The notes below the pieces were generated by a model. The model had not been told where the DNA came from and ran no database searches. It was given only the letters and a program-made list of their open reading frames with translations. The position numbers and the translations under genes were made by a program. A stretch of DNA of 64,000 bases from Paenibacillus caui (GTDB lineage: Bacteria; Bacillota; Bacilli; Paenibacillales; Paenibacillaceae), in NCBI RefSeq assembly GCF_019904135.1, contig NZ_JAIOGQ010000001.1, positions 62,001-126,000 on the forward strand. Direction: 5' to 3'. Shown here one piece after another: positions 34,928 to 43,007 of the stretch (position 1 is its first letter; the number at the start of each line of letters is the position of its first letter).

Positions 34928-35318
34928 GCGTGCCACCCTTTCCGATTGCCTCCCATGCCGTTTTGAGTTCACCGAGCATCCCGATAACCTCATCAAGAGA
35001 TTCTGAACGCTTCTTAATATTCGCCTCAATAAGCCGTTCAATTATATAGAAATAAAGCTGCCTGAGATTCCGGGCAATTTCCCCTCCATCCCTCATGTTT
35101 AGGGAAGAGATTAGTTCATAAATGATATCTTGAGTCTTTTGAACGTTTTTATTGGTACTTGTAATATCTCCCTGCTGAATCGCTTCTTTTGCATTTAAGG
35201 CAAACTGGATAGCTCCATTAAACAACATAAGCGTTAATCTATGCGGAGACGCCGTCTGATATTTGTTTTTTTGATAGGCTTGATAGCCTGCCAGATTAGG
35301 TGATGTCAAATACTTCAT
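34917..35318 (-). CDS. fliS: Flagellin export chaperone FliS
   Basis: This 133-residue four-helix protein keeps cytoplasmic flagellin unfolded and, in Bacilli, helps FliW release. The family start YLTSPNLAGYQAYQKNKYQT and PHRLTLMLFNGAIQFALNAK are clear, as is LISSLNMRDGGEIARNLRQL. It follows fliD by 20 nt and overlaps the next gene. Confidence 0.95.
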   Translation of the reverse strand: MKYLTSPNLAGYQAYQKNKYQTASPHRLTLMLFNGAIQFALNAKEAIQQGDITSTNKNVQKTQDIIYELISSLNMRDGGEIARNLRQLYFYIIERLIEANIKKRSESLDEVIGMLGELKTAWEAIGKGGTLDQ

Positions 35319-35338
35319 CTCCTGTGAATTTCAATTAT

Positions 35339-36715
35339 TTAGCTGGAGGATTTAGCCGTCAAAGCCGACAATTGGCTGGACATCCATGATTTCTGATTAT
35401 TCAAAGAAGACATAACGACTTCGAGATTGGCATACTGCTTCTTCAAGCTTGCCTCTTTCATGTCCAAGCGGGTCTGCATGTTCTCTATCGCATCATCAAT
35501 AAAAGAGATGTCGTCATCGTAACCCTTGACTTTTGTGGTTATAACCCCATTTACGCTATCTGTCCAGACCTTTAGGAAATTTACAGTTTTCTTTCCAAAA
35601 CCGTCATAGGAAGGATCAGTCCCCGTAAACATTTGTTGTAGTGTATCCGGATCTGCTGCAAGCTTGGATTTGAAGGTATCTTTATCGAAGGATAATTCTC
35701 CGGTCATCAATGCGGCCGAAGTTACCCCCTTGTCTACTTCAAGCCCAAGGTCAGACATTAATTTATATCCCGCTTTATCGCCAAAGAGGCCATTTAGCAT
35801 ATTGTTCATTTGCGATTGCAAATCTCTCAGGGTAGAGTCCCCTTGAAGAGTTAGTGACAGACTGCCGTCCGCATTTTTTGTGGATTTCTGGGTGTTATCC
35901 CGAATGGTCTTGATAATATCGTTATATGCAGTTACGAATGTCTGAACTTTATCCGCTATTTTATCTGCATCCTGGCTGACATTCACTGTGGAAGTACCTG
36001 TACCAGTTAATTGAAGGGTTGCGCCAGGAACTGCATTTTTCACTTCATTGGTTGAACTTGTTACATCGATACCATTAACCTGAAGTGTTGCATCTTTAGC
36101 AGCTTGTTTCTCTACGAAACCGAAATAGTCAGTTGTTGAAAATGTAAACGAATTGGCTTGGCCAGCCTGCGCCGAAGTCAGTGTTAAAGCTTGGGTAGTA
36201 GCTGATGTTTGTACTACAGCGGCATTGACACCCATCCCCAAGGCGTTGATTCTGCTTCTTACTGTACTCAAGACTTCGTCCATCGTTTTGGACTTCAAAT
36301 CCGTAAGATCAATCGTATTCCCGTTCACAGTAATGGAGTCTGGAAGTGAAGCACCCGTATCTGTGATGTTAAAAGACTTACTTGCCGCCACCTGCTGCTG
36401 CGCAAGCTGAGTGACATTCACCTGGTAGTTCCCAGTAACCGAATTATCACCAGCAGTTACTGATAACTTCGAAGTATCTGAACTGGTAGCCCTTGTAAGC
36501 TTAAAGCTGGTAGCATCCTTCAAAGCCGTAGCTGCGTCCTTCAAAGTTGCAAGCTTCGTATTCAGGGATTTAAATATTTTTTGGTAAGCTGCTGCATTTG
36601 ATTTCTTGGTTTGCAGTTTGGTAAGCGGGATGGACTCCTGCTTCATGATCGCGTCAATGTAGCTGCCGGAGTCAAAACCGGAAGCAAGGCCTGTAAAGCT
36701 GATGCTCATATTCAT
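35339..36715 (-). CDS. fliD: Flagellar filament capping protein FliD
   Basis: The 458-residue cap protein, on which flagellin polymerises. The FliD N-terminal domain begins SISFTGLASGFDSGSYIDAI with ESIPLTKLQTKKSNAAAYQK. The C-terminal FliD domain ends in a heptad-rich coiled coil (IENMQTRLDMKEASLKKQYA) and SSLNNQKSWMSSQLSAL. It lies between flaG and fliS, all with short gaps. Confidence 0.95.
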   Translation of the reverse strand: MNMSISFTGLASGFDSGSYIDAIMKQESIPLTKLQTKKSNAAAYQKIFKSLNTKLATLKDAATALKDATSFKLTRATSSDTSKLSVTAGDNSVTGNYQVNVTQLAQQQVAASKSFNITDTGASLPDSITVNGNTIDLTDLKSKTMDEVLSTVRSRINALGMGVNAAVVQTSATTQALTLTSAQAGQANSFTFSTTDYFGFVEKQAAKDATLQVNGIDVTSSTNEVKNAVPGATLQLTGTGTSTVNVSQDADKIADKVQTFVTAYNDIIKTIRDNTQKSTKNADGSLSLTLQGDSTLRDLQSQMNNMLNGLFGDKAGYKLMSDLGLEVDKGVTSAALMTGELSFDKDTFKSKLAADPDTLQQMFTGTDPSYDGFGKKTVNFLKVWTDSVNGVITTKVKGYDDDISFIDDAIENMQTRLDMKEASLKKQYANLEVVMSSLNNQKSWMSSQLSALTAKSSS

Positions 36716-36729
36716 TCATTCCTTTCCTG

Positions 36730-37104
36730 CTAAATTTTTTGATCGATGAACATGCCGATCAATTCTTTCATTTTGATCGAAAGGTCGATCAGAAACTCCG
36801 GCGGAAGGCTATTCACGACTTCTTTCGTTTTGGCATTCACAACCTCGACGTACAATTGTTTGGCTTTGTCGTTGTACTTGAAATGCAGCTCTCTATTGGA
36901 ATCTGCGATCGCCTTGTTTAATTTCTCGATCTGCTTGTCCAGCCTGGTTTTCTCTTCATCCGTTAATGAGTGGTAATTGTACTGCCCTTCTGTTTTTTCA
37001 ATTCCAGAATTGCCGGCTATCGGCTGCAAGGGAAGACCCGGAGCACTCCCTGAAAAAGATTTTACTGTTTCTACACTCACTGTTTCCACGCGACGGATAT
37101 TCAT
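36730..37104 (-). CDS. flaG: FlaG family flagellar protein
   Basis: This 124-residue protein has an unstructured N terminus and a FlaG/YvyC domain (KLNKAIADSNRELHFKYNDK, VNAKTKEVVNSLPPEFLIDL). FlaG affects filament length in several bacteria by an unknown mechanism. ATG 37104 (MNIRRVETV) follows GGTGGG by ~6 nt; a five-codon upstream TTG extension overlaps this site. It sits 28 nt after csrA and 14 nt before fliD. Confidence 0.9.
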   Translation of the reverse strand: MNIRRVETVSVETVKSFSGSAPGLPLQPIAGNSGIEKTEGQYNYHSLTDEEKTRLDKQIEKLNKAIADSNRELHFKYNDKAKQLYVEVVNAKTKEVVNSLPPEFLIDLSIKMKELIGMFIDQKI

Positions 37105-37132
37105 CCCTATCCCACCCAAATGTTAAAATGAA

Positions 37133-37372
37133 TTACATTTTAAAATTTTTAAGCAAGTTAAGGATTTGTTCTTGCTGCAATTGCTCAGTCTGTTCCTTAG
37201 CTAACTTATTTTCTGAAACGATTCCTTCATACAGTTCCTTGCGAAGAATTTGAACATCCTTGGGGGCTATGAAGCCGATTTTGATTTGATCGCCTTCGAT
37301 CCCCAGGATTTGGACCGCAATGTCGTTGCCAATCATGACAGTTTCGCCGATCCGGCGCTTTAGGACAAGCAT
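37133..37372 (-). CDS. csrA: Translational regulator CsrA
   Basis: This 79-residue RNA-binding dimer represses hag translation. The core MLVLKRRIGETVMIGNDIAV and KIGFIAPKDVQILRKELYE is complete, including the C-terminal Arg of the RNA-contact strand. A Gln-rich helix follows. Its ATG abuts the fliW stop (TAAATG), so the antagonist and the repressor are translated together. Target candidates are the GGA motifs in the hag leader at 34411-34448. Confidence 0.97.
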   Translation of the reverse strand: MLVLKRRIGETVMIGNDIAVQILGIEGDQIKIGFIAPKDVQILRKELYEGIVSENKLAKEQTEQLQQEQILNLLKNFKM

Positions 37373-37798
37373 TTATTCGCCCTCCTTACGCTTAATCAGA
37401 TAGCGAATCGGCATATCCTGGTCCTTGAGTATATATTGAATTCCCCTTAATGAATGGGGAGAAAGCAGAATAGGCGCCATCAGATTGGCGTACAGCTCAC
37501 TGTTCTGGATATTGACGATCAGCATCACCCCAACGTCATCCGGGGATTCCAGCTTTAGCAGCTCTACAACTTCATCCGATATTTTAAAGCTGTAATTTTC
37601 CAGCGCCTCGTGTGCAGGAAGAAGAATAAAGCTCACATCTTCCTGAAGAGCATGCAAGACAAAAAAAGAGGTGTCTGCCAAAGGGAAAAGCCCGTAATCA
37701 TGAATATCGGATATTCCCAGAATTTCGGTTTCAAACTTGTAGATCTGATTAGCACTGAGCTCCAGCGGACCGTAAACGGGACTCTGGATCACCTTCAT
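37373..37798 (-). CDS. fliW: Flagellar assembly factor FliW
   Basis: This 141-residue protein binds CsrA and also flagellin; when flagellin is exported, FliW is free to neutralise CsrA. Visible motifs are VYGPLELSANQIYKFETEIL, FPLADTSFFVLHALQEDVSF and LMAPILLSPHSLRGIQYIL. It overlaps the previous gene by 4 nt (ATGA) and touches csrA. Confidence 0.95.
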   Translation of the reverse strand: MKVIQSPVYGPLELSANQIYKFETEILGISDIHDYGLFPLADTSFFVLHALQEDVSFILLPAHEALENYSFKISDEVVELLKLESPDDVGVMLIVNIQNSELYANLMAPILLSPHSLRGIQYILKDQDMPIRYLIKRKEGE

Positions 37799-38190
37799 TT
37801 GGGAAGCCCCCCTCTTACCTCGAAGTTAATTTCCGGAGGGTGAATACGGAAGTCTATGATTACGCCCTGATGAGGCACAAGCCCAACATTAAGTTCCTTC
37901 TGACCGCTTCTCATATAACGCTCATGGGCGATTGCACCGAATACATTTTTCTCTCCTGATGCTATATTAGCCATCCTGTCGCCTTCCCGGGCCTTGGCTG
38001 CAATGAGTTCCAGAAGCTCAGCCTGAGTCTTCTGATTGAATTCCTTCATTAGGGAATAAGGGCGTTTTAAATCCATGTCGTCATAAACGCCGCTCATATC
38101 GGTTTCAAGCTCTGCCGACTCAGTCTTAATCGTCAATTCCGCGGGAATGTACTGTCCCCATGAGCCCGAAGTTACAGCCGAAAAATCCAT
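37795..38190 (-). CDS. yviE: YviE-like protein (DUF6470), short form
   Basis: The gene between flgL and fliW, as yviE in B. subtilis. The 131-residue product has the family core (AAKAREGDRMANIASGEKNV and LNVGLVPHQGVIIDFRIHPP) but lacks the N-terminal beta-repeats of the ~190-residue homologues. No upstream frame supplies them, since flgL ends 31 nt before the start. GGAGGTG precedes the ATG. A flagellar role is inferred from position only. Its stop overlaps the fliW start. Confidence 0.75.
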   Translation of the reverse strand: MDFSAVTSGSWGQYIPAELTIKTESAELETDMSGVYDDMDLKRPYSLMKEFNQKTQAELLELIAAKAREGDRMANIASGEKNVFGAIAHERYMRSGQKELNVGLVPHQGVIIDFRIHPPEINFEVRGGLPK

Positions 38191-38221
38191 GATTCACCTC
38201 CGCCCTCCTCTGCCGGATTTA

Positions 38222-39109
38222 CTACCTCAGAAAATCCAGCAAAGAAGTCTGCATGATTCTGGCCCCTGTGGACAAAGCAGCCTGAAGGACGTTTTCCTTC
38301 ATCTTCAAATCGGTAATAGCCGTAGGCATATCGACGTCGGCTACCTCGGAACGTTGTTCATGGAGATTGTTCTGGTCATCGCCAATTCGGCTCTGCATGA
38401 GATCGAACCGGTTCATTCTGGCACCTATCTCTGCCCAGCTTAGCATAATCCGGTCTGCGGAGTCGTCAATCTTGCCTAAAGCAGCCGAAATACCGGTTGT
38501 ACTATTGGAATCCAGAGAATCTGCAAGGTCATCCAGAACCTTAAAGACGTTATCCGTTCCTGCTGCACCGAAGATGGTTTCACCGGAAATACTGACGGGC
38601 ACCTTAACTGCAGGGCTTACGTTCAGATAGAAAAGTCCCTGATCCGTTTCGTCCGTTGAAGCCGTTGCCGAGGTGTATGGAGTCTGATCTGTCTTCTGTC
38701 CATTAAAGAGATAACGTCCGTTATAAGTGCTGTTGCCGATCGTGACCATCTGTTCCTTGAGCTGCCGGATCTCTTTGGCGATAACCTGACGCTGCTCCTG
38801 GCCATAAGTCCCGTTCGCCGCTTGCAAGGTTAGCGTACGTGCCCGTTTGAGCACATCGTCTGCCTGCTGCATCAGAGAATCCATCGTCTTCAGAATATCG
38901 TTGCCTGTCTTGGCATTCTCCAAAAACTGATCGTCCCTGGCCAAATCCGTGTCATAACGCATCTGATACCCGACCCCGATAGGGTCGTCGCTCGGTTTTG
39001 TAATTCTCTGGCCCGTTGCCAGCTGGTTTTGCCCCACGGTCATGGCCGTGTTAATGTTGCGCAGATTTTTAAGCAGCTGCAGGTTCTGCATTACGCCTGT
39101 TACACGCAT
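38222..39109 (-). CDS. flgL: Flagellar hook-associated protein FlgL (HAP3)
   Basis: The 295-residue junction protein between hook and filament. It has the flagellin-like ends RVTGVMQNLQLLKNLRNINT, TGQRITKPSDDPIGVGYQM and, at the C end, ATAITDLKMKENVLQAALST. It follows flgK by 17 nt. Confidence 0.95.
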   Translation of the reverse strand: MRVTGVMQNLQLLKNLRNINTAMTVGQNQLATGQRITKPSDDPIGVGYQMRYDTDLARDDQFLENAKTGNDILKTMDSLMQQADDVLKRARTLTLQAANGTYGQEQRQVIAKEIRQLKEQMVTIGNSTYNGRYLFNGQKTDQTPYTSATASTDETDQGLFYLNVSPAVKVPVSISGETIFGAAGTDNVFKVLDDLADSLDSNSTTGISAALGKIDDSADRIMLSWAEIGARMNRFDLMQSRIGDDQNNLHEQRSEVADVDMPTAITDLKMKENVLQAALSTGARIMQTSLLDFLR

Positions 39110-39126
39110 CTCTTATTCCCCTCCTC

Positions 39127-40701
39127 TTAACGACCTACAATTCCCATTTGATTAATGATCCGGTCCAGCATTTCATCCACCGTTGTCATAGACCGTGCCG
39201 CGGCATTATAAGCTTGCTGAAAACGAATCATGTCCGCCAGTTCTTCGTCCAAATTCACTCCGCTAACCGATTGTCTGGACATTTGTAAGGAATCTACCAA
39301 ATTCTGCTGATTATCCTGATTTCGGGCTATGTTGTTTGCTCTGATCCCCAAATCGGAAGTCACCGCCCGGAAATAATCATCCGTTGTCCCCTCGGTGAGT
39401 GAAGTCAAATTATCCGGAAAAGTGAACGTAACATCCCGCAGCGAAGCAAGCGCGTTCGCAATGTCGCTGTTGCCCCTGATCGTTCGATTCGTTCCGCCCA
39501 CCGTCTCATATTTCGAAGAAGCTGCAATTTTATTGGTATCTTTGATAATATCAGGATTTACGGAAATGTTGTCAATGGTAAAAGCGCCGCCTCCGCTGGC
39601 TGTAAAGAAAGGAACTCCCGATTCCGCCGGATTTTCCAAATTGTAGCCAAGCTCATGCAGGCCGTTGAAACCATCAACTTGGACTTGCATCGGGGAAACG
39701 ACTTCCGATCCCTTTGGAATGGTCTGACCTGCCGGAATCTTGCTTCCATCTTTCAGCGTTACTTCATTCAGGGCAGTCATATTTGCAGAAGTGACATAAC
39801 CGTTGCTGAGCGTCACCGTTACCGGCCCGTTTACCAGAGTGTCCACCATACCGTTAAGCTGGTTGCGGATATTCGCAATTTCATCAAGGGACTCCGCATA
39901 CCCGCTTAACTCCCCGCCTGTGGCCGCCTGTGCAGCCGCTTCTGTCATCGGTGTCACCTGATCCCCCGTAAGAAGATTGTTGCCGGCAGCAGCCACAGTG
40001 ATCATGCCTCTGTTATCTTCGGTTACATCAATGTTAACAATTTTCGACAACTGATCTACAAGCAGGTCACGCTGGTCTCTGTAATCATTGGCGTGATCGC
40101 CAAAGGCTTCGTTGTCGCGGATCAGCACATTCAGCTTGGCGATGTTGCTTGCAATATTATTGGCTTCGCTCACTTTCTTGCCGATATTCGAGTTGGTGTC
40201 AGTCTCCAGATTGGTTAGCGATTCTCCCACGTGCTTCAGCGTATCCGTGAGGTTCTGCGCGGCTCCGGAAACGGCGACACGAGCGCTCAGAAGCGAAGGG
40301 TCCCGGTTCAAGGCCTCCCAGGAATCCCAAAAATCATTCATTACGCTGCTGATTCCGTTATCGGAGGGTTCATTCAAAATGTTCTGGATCGCAGTCATCG
40401 TGGTGTTTAAAATGTCATAAGCGCCCAGAGAGGTATTCTCCCGGCGGTATTGAATGTCGAGAAAGCTGTCCCGCATCCGGGTGATGCTGTCTACTTGCAC
40501 GCCTGTGCCAAGCTGCCCGGGCATCTGGCTCTTCGTCATGCCCATCTGCCAAATCGGCTTTGTCGCCGATGTATTCACGCGCTGCCGGGAGTAGCCTTCC
40601 GTATTCTGGTTGGCGATATTGTTTCCCAGCGTTTGCATTGCTGTCGTATTGACAAAAAGAGCCCTCTTGCTGGTCTCGAGCCCGTGAAATGTAGAAGTCA
40701 T
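39127..40701 (-). CDS. flgK: Flagellar hook-associated protein FlgK (HAP1)
   Basis: The 524-residue first junction protein on the hook. It begins STFHGLETSKRALFVNTTAM with the rod/hook motif LGNNIANQNTEGYSRQRVN and ends with the D0 helix LDEELADMIRFQQAYNAAAR and MTTVDEMLDRIINQMG. The central domain is of usual size. It lies 50 nt after flgN, its probable export chaperone. Confidence 0.96.
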   Translation of the reverse strand: MTSTFHGLETSKRALFVNTTAMQTLGNNIANQNTEGYSRQRVNTSATKPIWQMGMTKSQMPGQLGTGVQVDSITRMRDSFLDIQYRRENTSLGAYDILNTTMTAIQNILNEPSDNGISSVMNDFWDSWEALNRDPSLLSARVAVSGAAQNLTDTLKHVGESLTNLETDTNSNIGKKVSEANNIASNIAKLNVLIRDNEAFGDHANDYRDQRDLLVDQLSKIVNIDVTEDNRGMITVAAAGNNLLTGDQVTPMTEAAAQAATGGELSGYAESLDEIANIRNQLNGMVDTLVNGPVTVTLSNGYVTSANMTALNEVTLKDGSKIPAGQTIPKGSEVVSPMQVQVDGFNGLHELGYNLENPAESGVPFFTASGGGAFTIDNISVNPDIIKDTNKIAASSKYETVGGTNRTIRGNSDIANALASLRDVTFTFPDNLTSLTEGTTDDYFRAVTSDLGIRANNIARNQDNQQNLVDSLQMSRQSVSGVNLDEELADMIRFQQAYNAAARSMTTVDEMLDRIINQMGIVGR

Positions 40702-40751
40702 GTTCCTTCGCTCCTTTACTCTTTCATCCTTGCTGCTTCCATCCTTGCTAT

Positions 40752-41252
40752 TTACGCCCGTGTATCAAACCTGCTTCTCGCCTGCGGCTTCTTGTCCTGA
40801 ACCTGAGGCGGAGCATAAGTCAGCTCCTGATCCCAGTTATCAGCCATTAAATTCAACGAATAATCTATAAATGAAAGGGACTGTTGTATCAGTTCCTGAT
40901 TAAATGCATTCACTGATTTAAGCTCTTCGAGTGTATGTTTGAGCGCAGCATGCTTGTCCTTAAGCTGCGCCTTTTCTTCCGGATCGAACACAAGCCGCAT
41001 AATTTCCGACAGCTTCAGCTGCAGGTGGGACTGGACTCCTTTTTCCCGAAGCAAAAGCTGAATGCCGTCCTGAAGCCGATTCTCAAGCTCATGGATCGCT
41101 TTCGTCTTTCTGGATTCCACATTCATCGTTCTGAGCAGCTCATCATAATTCCGCGAAACAATAGCCTTTCTCTTCTCTAAAGAAGTTCCCAATAATTCCG
41201 AATAGCTCTCCCTAAGAGCGTCCAAGGTTTCCGAAAGGATGGTAACTGACAT
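40752..41252 (-). CDS. flgN: Flagellar chaperone FlgN
   Basis: This 166-residue all-helical protein of the FlgN family (YvyG in B. subtilis) escorts FlgK and FlgL to the export gate. It has the start LDALRESYSELLGTSLEKRK and the heptads LKDKHAALKHTLEELKSVNA. It lies 9 nt after flgM and just before flgK, the standard order. Confidence 0.88.
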   Translation of the reverse strand: MSVTILSETLDALRESYSELLGTSLEKRKAIVSRNYDELLRTMNVESRKTKAIHELENRLQDGIQLLLREKGVQSHLQLKLSEIMRLVFDPEEKAQLKDKHAALKHTLEELKSVNAFNQELIQQSLSFIDYSLNLMADNWDQELTYAPPQVQDKKPQARSRFDTRA

Positions 41253-41261
41253 GTTCCCCTC

Positions 41262-41543
41262 CTATTTCGTGTATTCCTTGAAATAAGGAGCCAGCTTCTC
41301 GGCGATTTTGCCGGCTTCCACCTGATAGGCCCCCGAAGCAACCTGAGCCTTCAATTCCTGAATCCGTTTAGCATTGGCTGCATTTTCCGGTTTGTCTGAA
41401 GATTTAAGCATCTCCATAGCTTCGGGAGAAATGGATAATTCGTCCTTGCGCTTGGCCTTCCTGTCCTCCGGTTGACGTTGATTTTCTACTTGACGCTGAT
41501 ATGAGTTAATCGCTCCGAGCCGTCCGATATCATTAACTTTCAT
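41262..41543 (-). CDS. flgM: Anti-sigma-D factor FlgM
   Basis: This 93-residue inhibitor of sigma-D (sigma-28) is exported once the hook is finished, releasing late genes such as hag. It begins MKVNDIGRLGAINSYQRQVE; the C-terminal sigma-binding half includes DELSISPEAMEMLKSSDKPE and RIQELKAQVASGAYQVEAGK. AAAGG lies 8 nt before the ATG at 41543; a GTG three codons upstream is less likely. A sigma-D promoter lies ~50 nt upstream, forming a feedback loop. Confidence 0.94.
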   Translation of the reverse strand: MKVNDIGRLGAINSYQRQVENQRQPEDRKAKRKDELSISPEAMEMLKSSDKPENAANAKRIQELKAQVASGAYQVEAGKIAEKLAPYFKEYTK

Positions 41544-41593
41544 GACTCTCACCTTTCTTTATCAAATAAACAAGCCGATAATCTTTACTAAGT

Positions 41594-41620
41594 TTATCGG
41601 CAGGGATTGAAACATTATTA
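41594..41620 (-). promoter_or_regulatory. Sigma-D promoter of flgM
   Basis: On the minus strand TAAT (41617-41620), 15 nt, and a perfect GCCGATAA (41594-41601). It lies between yvyF and flgM. Confidence 0.8.
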
Positions 41621-41640
41621 ATAGTCAATTGAAACCGGTT

Positions 41641-42045
41641 TTAGTCTTTACGCAATTTATTTATGGCCCCGTAAGTAGTAGTTCCTTCGGCATTCTCCTC
41701 GCCCGCTATTTTCCTGGAGGCGGCTGTCAAGTCCCGGGTAAGCCTTGCGCGGCAGCTTTCACACATGTTGCCTTCACGGATCATAATTCCGCACACCTCG
41801 CAGGGATACATCATCTCTGGATGGTCCTCAATGGAAATCCGGCCTTCCTTGATAAATTTGGTGATCTGCCGGATGGAGACCTCAGTAGCGTCCGATAGCT
41901 CCTGGATGTGCGTTCCCTTGTGTTCCCGCAAATAAGTTCTGCATTTATCATATTCCTTCTCAATGTCGGCAATGCAGTTCCCACACAGATTTTTGAAATT
42001 TTTGGCGTAAAGCTTTCCGCAGCGAGGACAATTATCCAGATTCAT
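41641..42045 (-). CDS. yvyF: YvyF-like zinc-ribbon protein of the flagellar region (TIGR03826 type)
   Basis: This 134-residue protein has two zinc ribbons, NCPRCGKLYAKNFKNLCGNC at the start and YPCEVCGIMIREGNMCESC near residue 90. Between them is a MarR/DksA-like helical part (IQELSDATEVSIRQITKFIK). It matches YvyF, always found upstream of flgM in Bacillales, with no settled function. GGAGG lies 8 nt before the ATG at 42045. It follows comFC by 122 nt with a possible sigma-D promoter in the gap. Confidence 0.88.
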   Translation of the reverse strand: MNLDNCPRCGKLYAKNFKNLCGNCIADIEKEYDKCRTYLREHKGTHIQELSDATEVSIRQITKFIKEGRISIEDHPEMMYPCEVCGIMIREGNMCESCRARLTRDLTAASRKIAGEENAEGTTTYGAINKLRKD

Positions 42046-42137
42046 TCTTTTTTCCTCCACTCATATTTTAAAAAAACGCGGTTAAAACTAGATTAACCTA
42101 TTCAATTCTGGAAGTCTATCTGTTCGCTTCTCTCTAT

Positions 42138-42165
42138 TTATCGGTTGTCTCACGCCAAAATGTTA
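42138..42165 (-). promoter_or_regulatory. Possible sigma-D promoter before yvyF
   Basis: On the minus strand TAAC (42162-42165), 16 nt, and ACCGATAA (42138-42145). Two mismatches and one extra spacer base against TAAA-N15-GCCGATAA make this weaker than the flgM and hag promoters. Confidence 0.4.
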
Positions 42166-42167
42166 CG

Positions 42168-43007
42168 TTAAGACCTCGCCCATGTCAGACTGTAAACCTC
42201 TGCCTGGACCCCTATTGAGGCGCATATGTCGTGAAGCCGGGCCCCGCATGCGCCGGCAGTGCTCCCGGTCGTATAGATGTCATCAACAAGCAGCAGCCGG
42301 AGTGGTTGACTCTGACCGAATCGGGTACCGTTCCTGAATCCTTGGCCATTTTGGATCAAATTGCCCAGCCGGCGAACGCCTTCAGGATAGCCTGCAAAAG
42401 CGCTGCGCATATCCTTTAGCCGCTCCGAACGGGACTTCAAGCTCTGCTTCTCCGTATCTCTGGTCCGCTGAAGCAAAGGAAGAAGCGGCATTTTTACCTT
42501 CCCGGCAACCGCTGCCGCCAGCACCTCCGCCTGATTAAAGCCTCGCTCCCTCATTCTAGGCGGGCTTACCGGCACATAGGTGATGATGTGAATTCTCCAT
42601 CTTCGGTCTCCCGTGACCCGGCGCATTTCCTGTTCCAACCAGATATAGCCCTGTACGGTCATTCTGCCGAGCACGGAAGCGAGTCTCTCCCGGCCACGGT
42701 ATTTGTATTGTCCAAGCCAGTCTCTCATCCGCTCATCATAGGTTACTGCGCTTCGGTTCATAATAAATGGCCGATGCTGAGCCCAATCTCCTCGCGTACA
42801 ATCCGGACAACCGATCCCCCGGCCGCACACCGGGCAGCGCGGATCCCTGATCCAGGGAATCGCTTCCGCACAGGAAGGGCAGAGCTCGGGATAACCGTAA
42901 TCGCCAGCGCTGTGCCGGGTCCATTTGCCGCAACCCAGGCAGGAAAAACCCGGTGGAGCGAACATAGTGTACAGCTTGCCAAAGCCTAAGCGTCCAGGAT
43001 GGCTCAT
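42168..43007 (-). CDS. comFC: Competence protein ComFC (amidophosphoribosyltransferase-like)
   Basis: The 279-residue DNA-uptake accessory has an N-terminal double zinc ribbon (CLGCGKWTR, CPSC, CPVCGRGIGCPDC) and a C-terminal phosphoribosyltransferase fold with VPVSPPRMRERGFNQAEVLA and the PRPP loop LLLVDDIYTTGSTAGACG. GGAGG precedes the ATG at 43007; an upstream extension of 30 codons lies inside comFA and is rejected. The ATGA overlap with the comFA stop implies coupled translation. Confidence 0.93.
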   Translation of the reverse strand: MSHPGRLGFGKLYTMFAPPGFSCLGCGKWTRHSAGDYGYPELCPSCAEAIPWIRDPRCPVCGRGIGCPDCTRGDWAQHRPFIMNRSAVTYDERMRDWLGQYKYRGRERLASVLGRMTVQGYIWLEQEMRRVTGDRRWRIHIITYVPVSPPRMRERGFNQAEVLAAAVAGKVKMPLLPLLQRTRDTEKQSLKSRSERLKDMRSAFAGYPEGVRRLGNLIQNGQGFRNGTRFGQSQPLRLLLVDDIYTTGSTAGACGARLHDICASIGVQAEVYSLTWARS

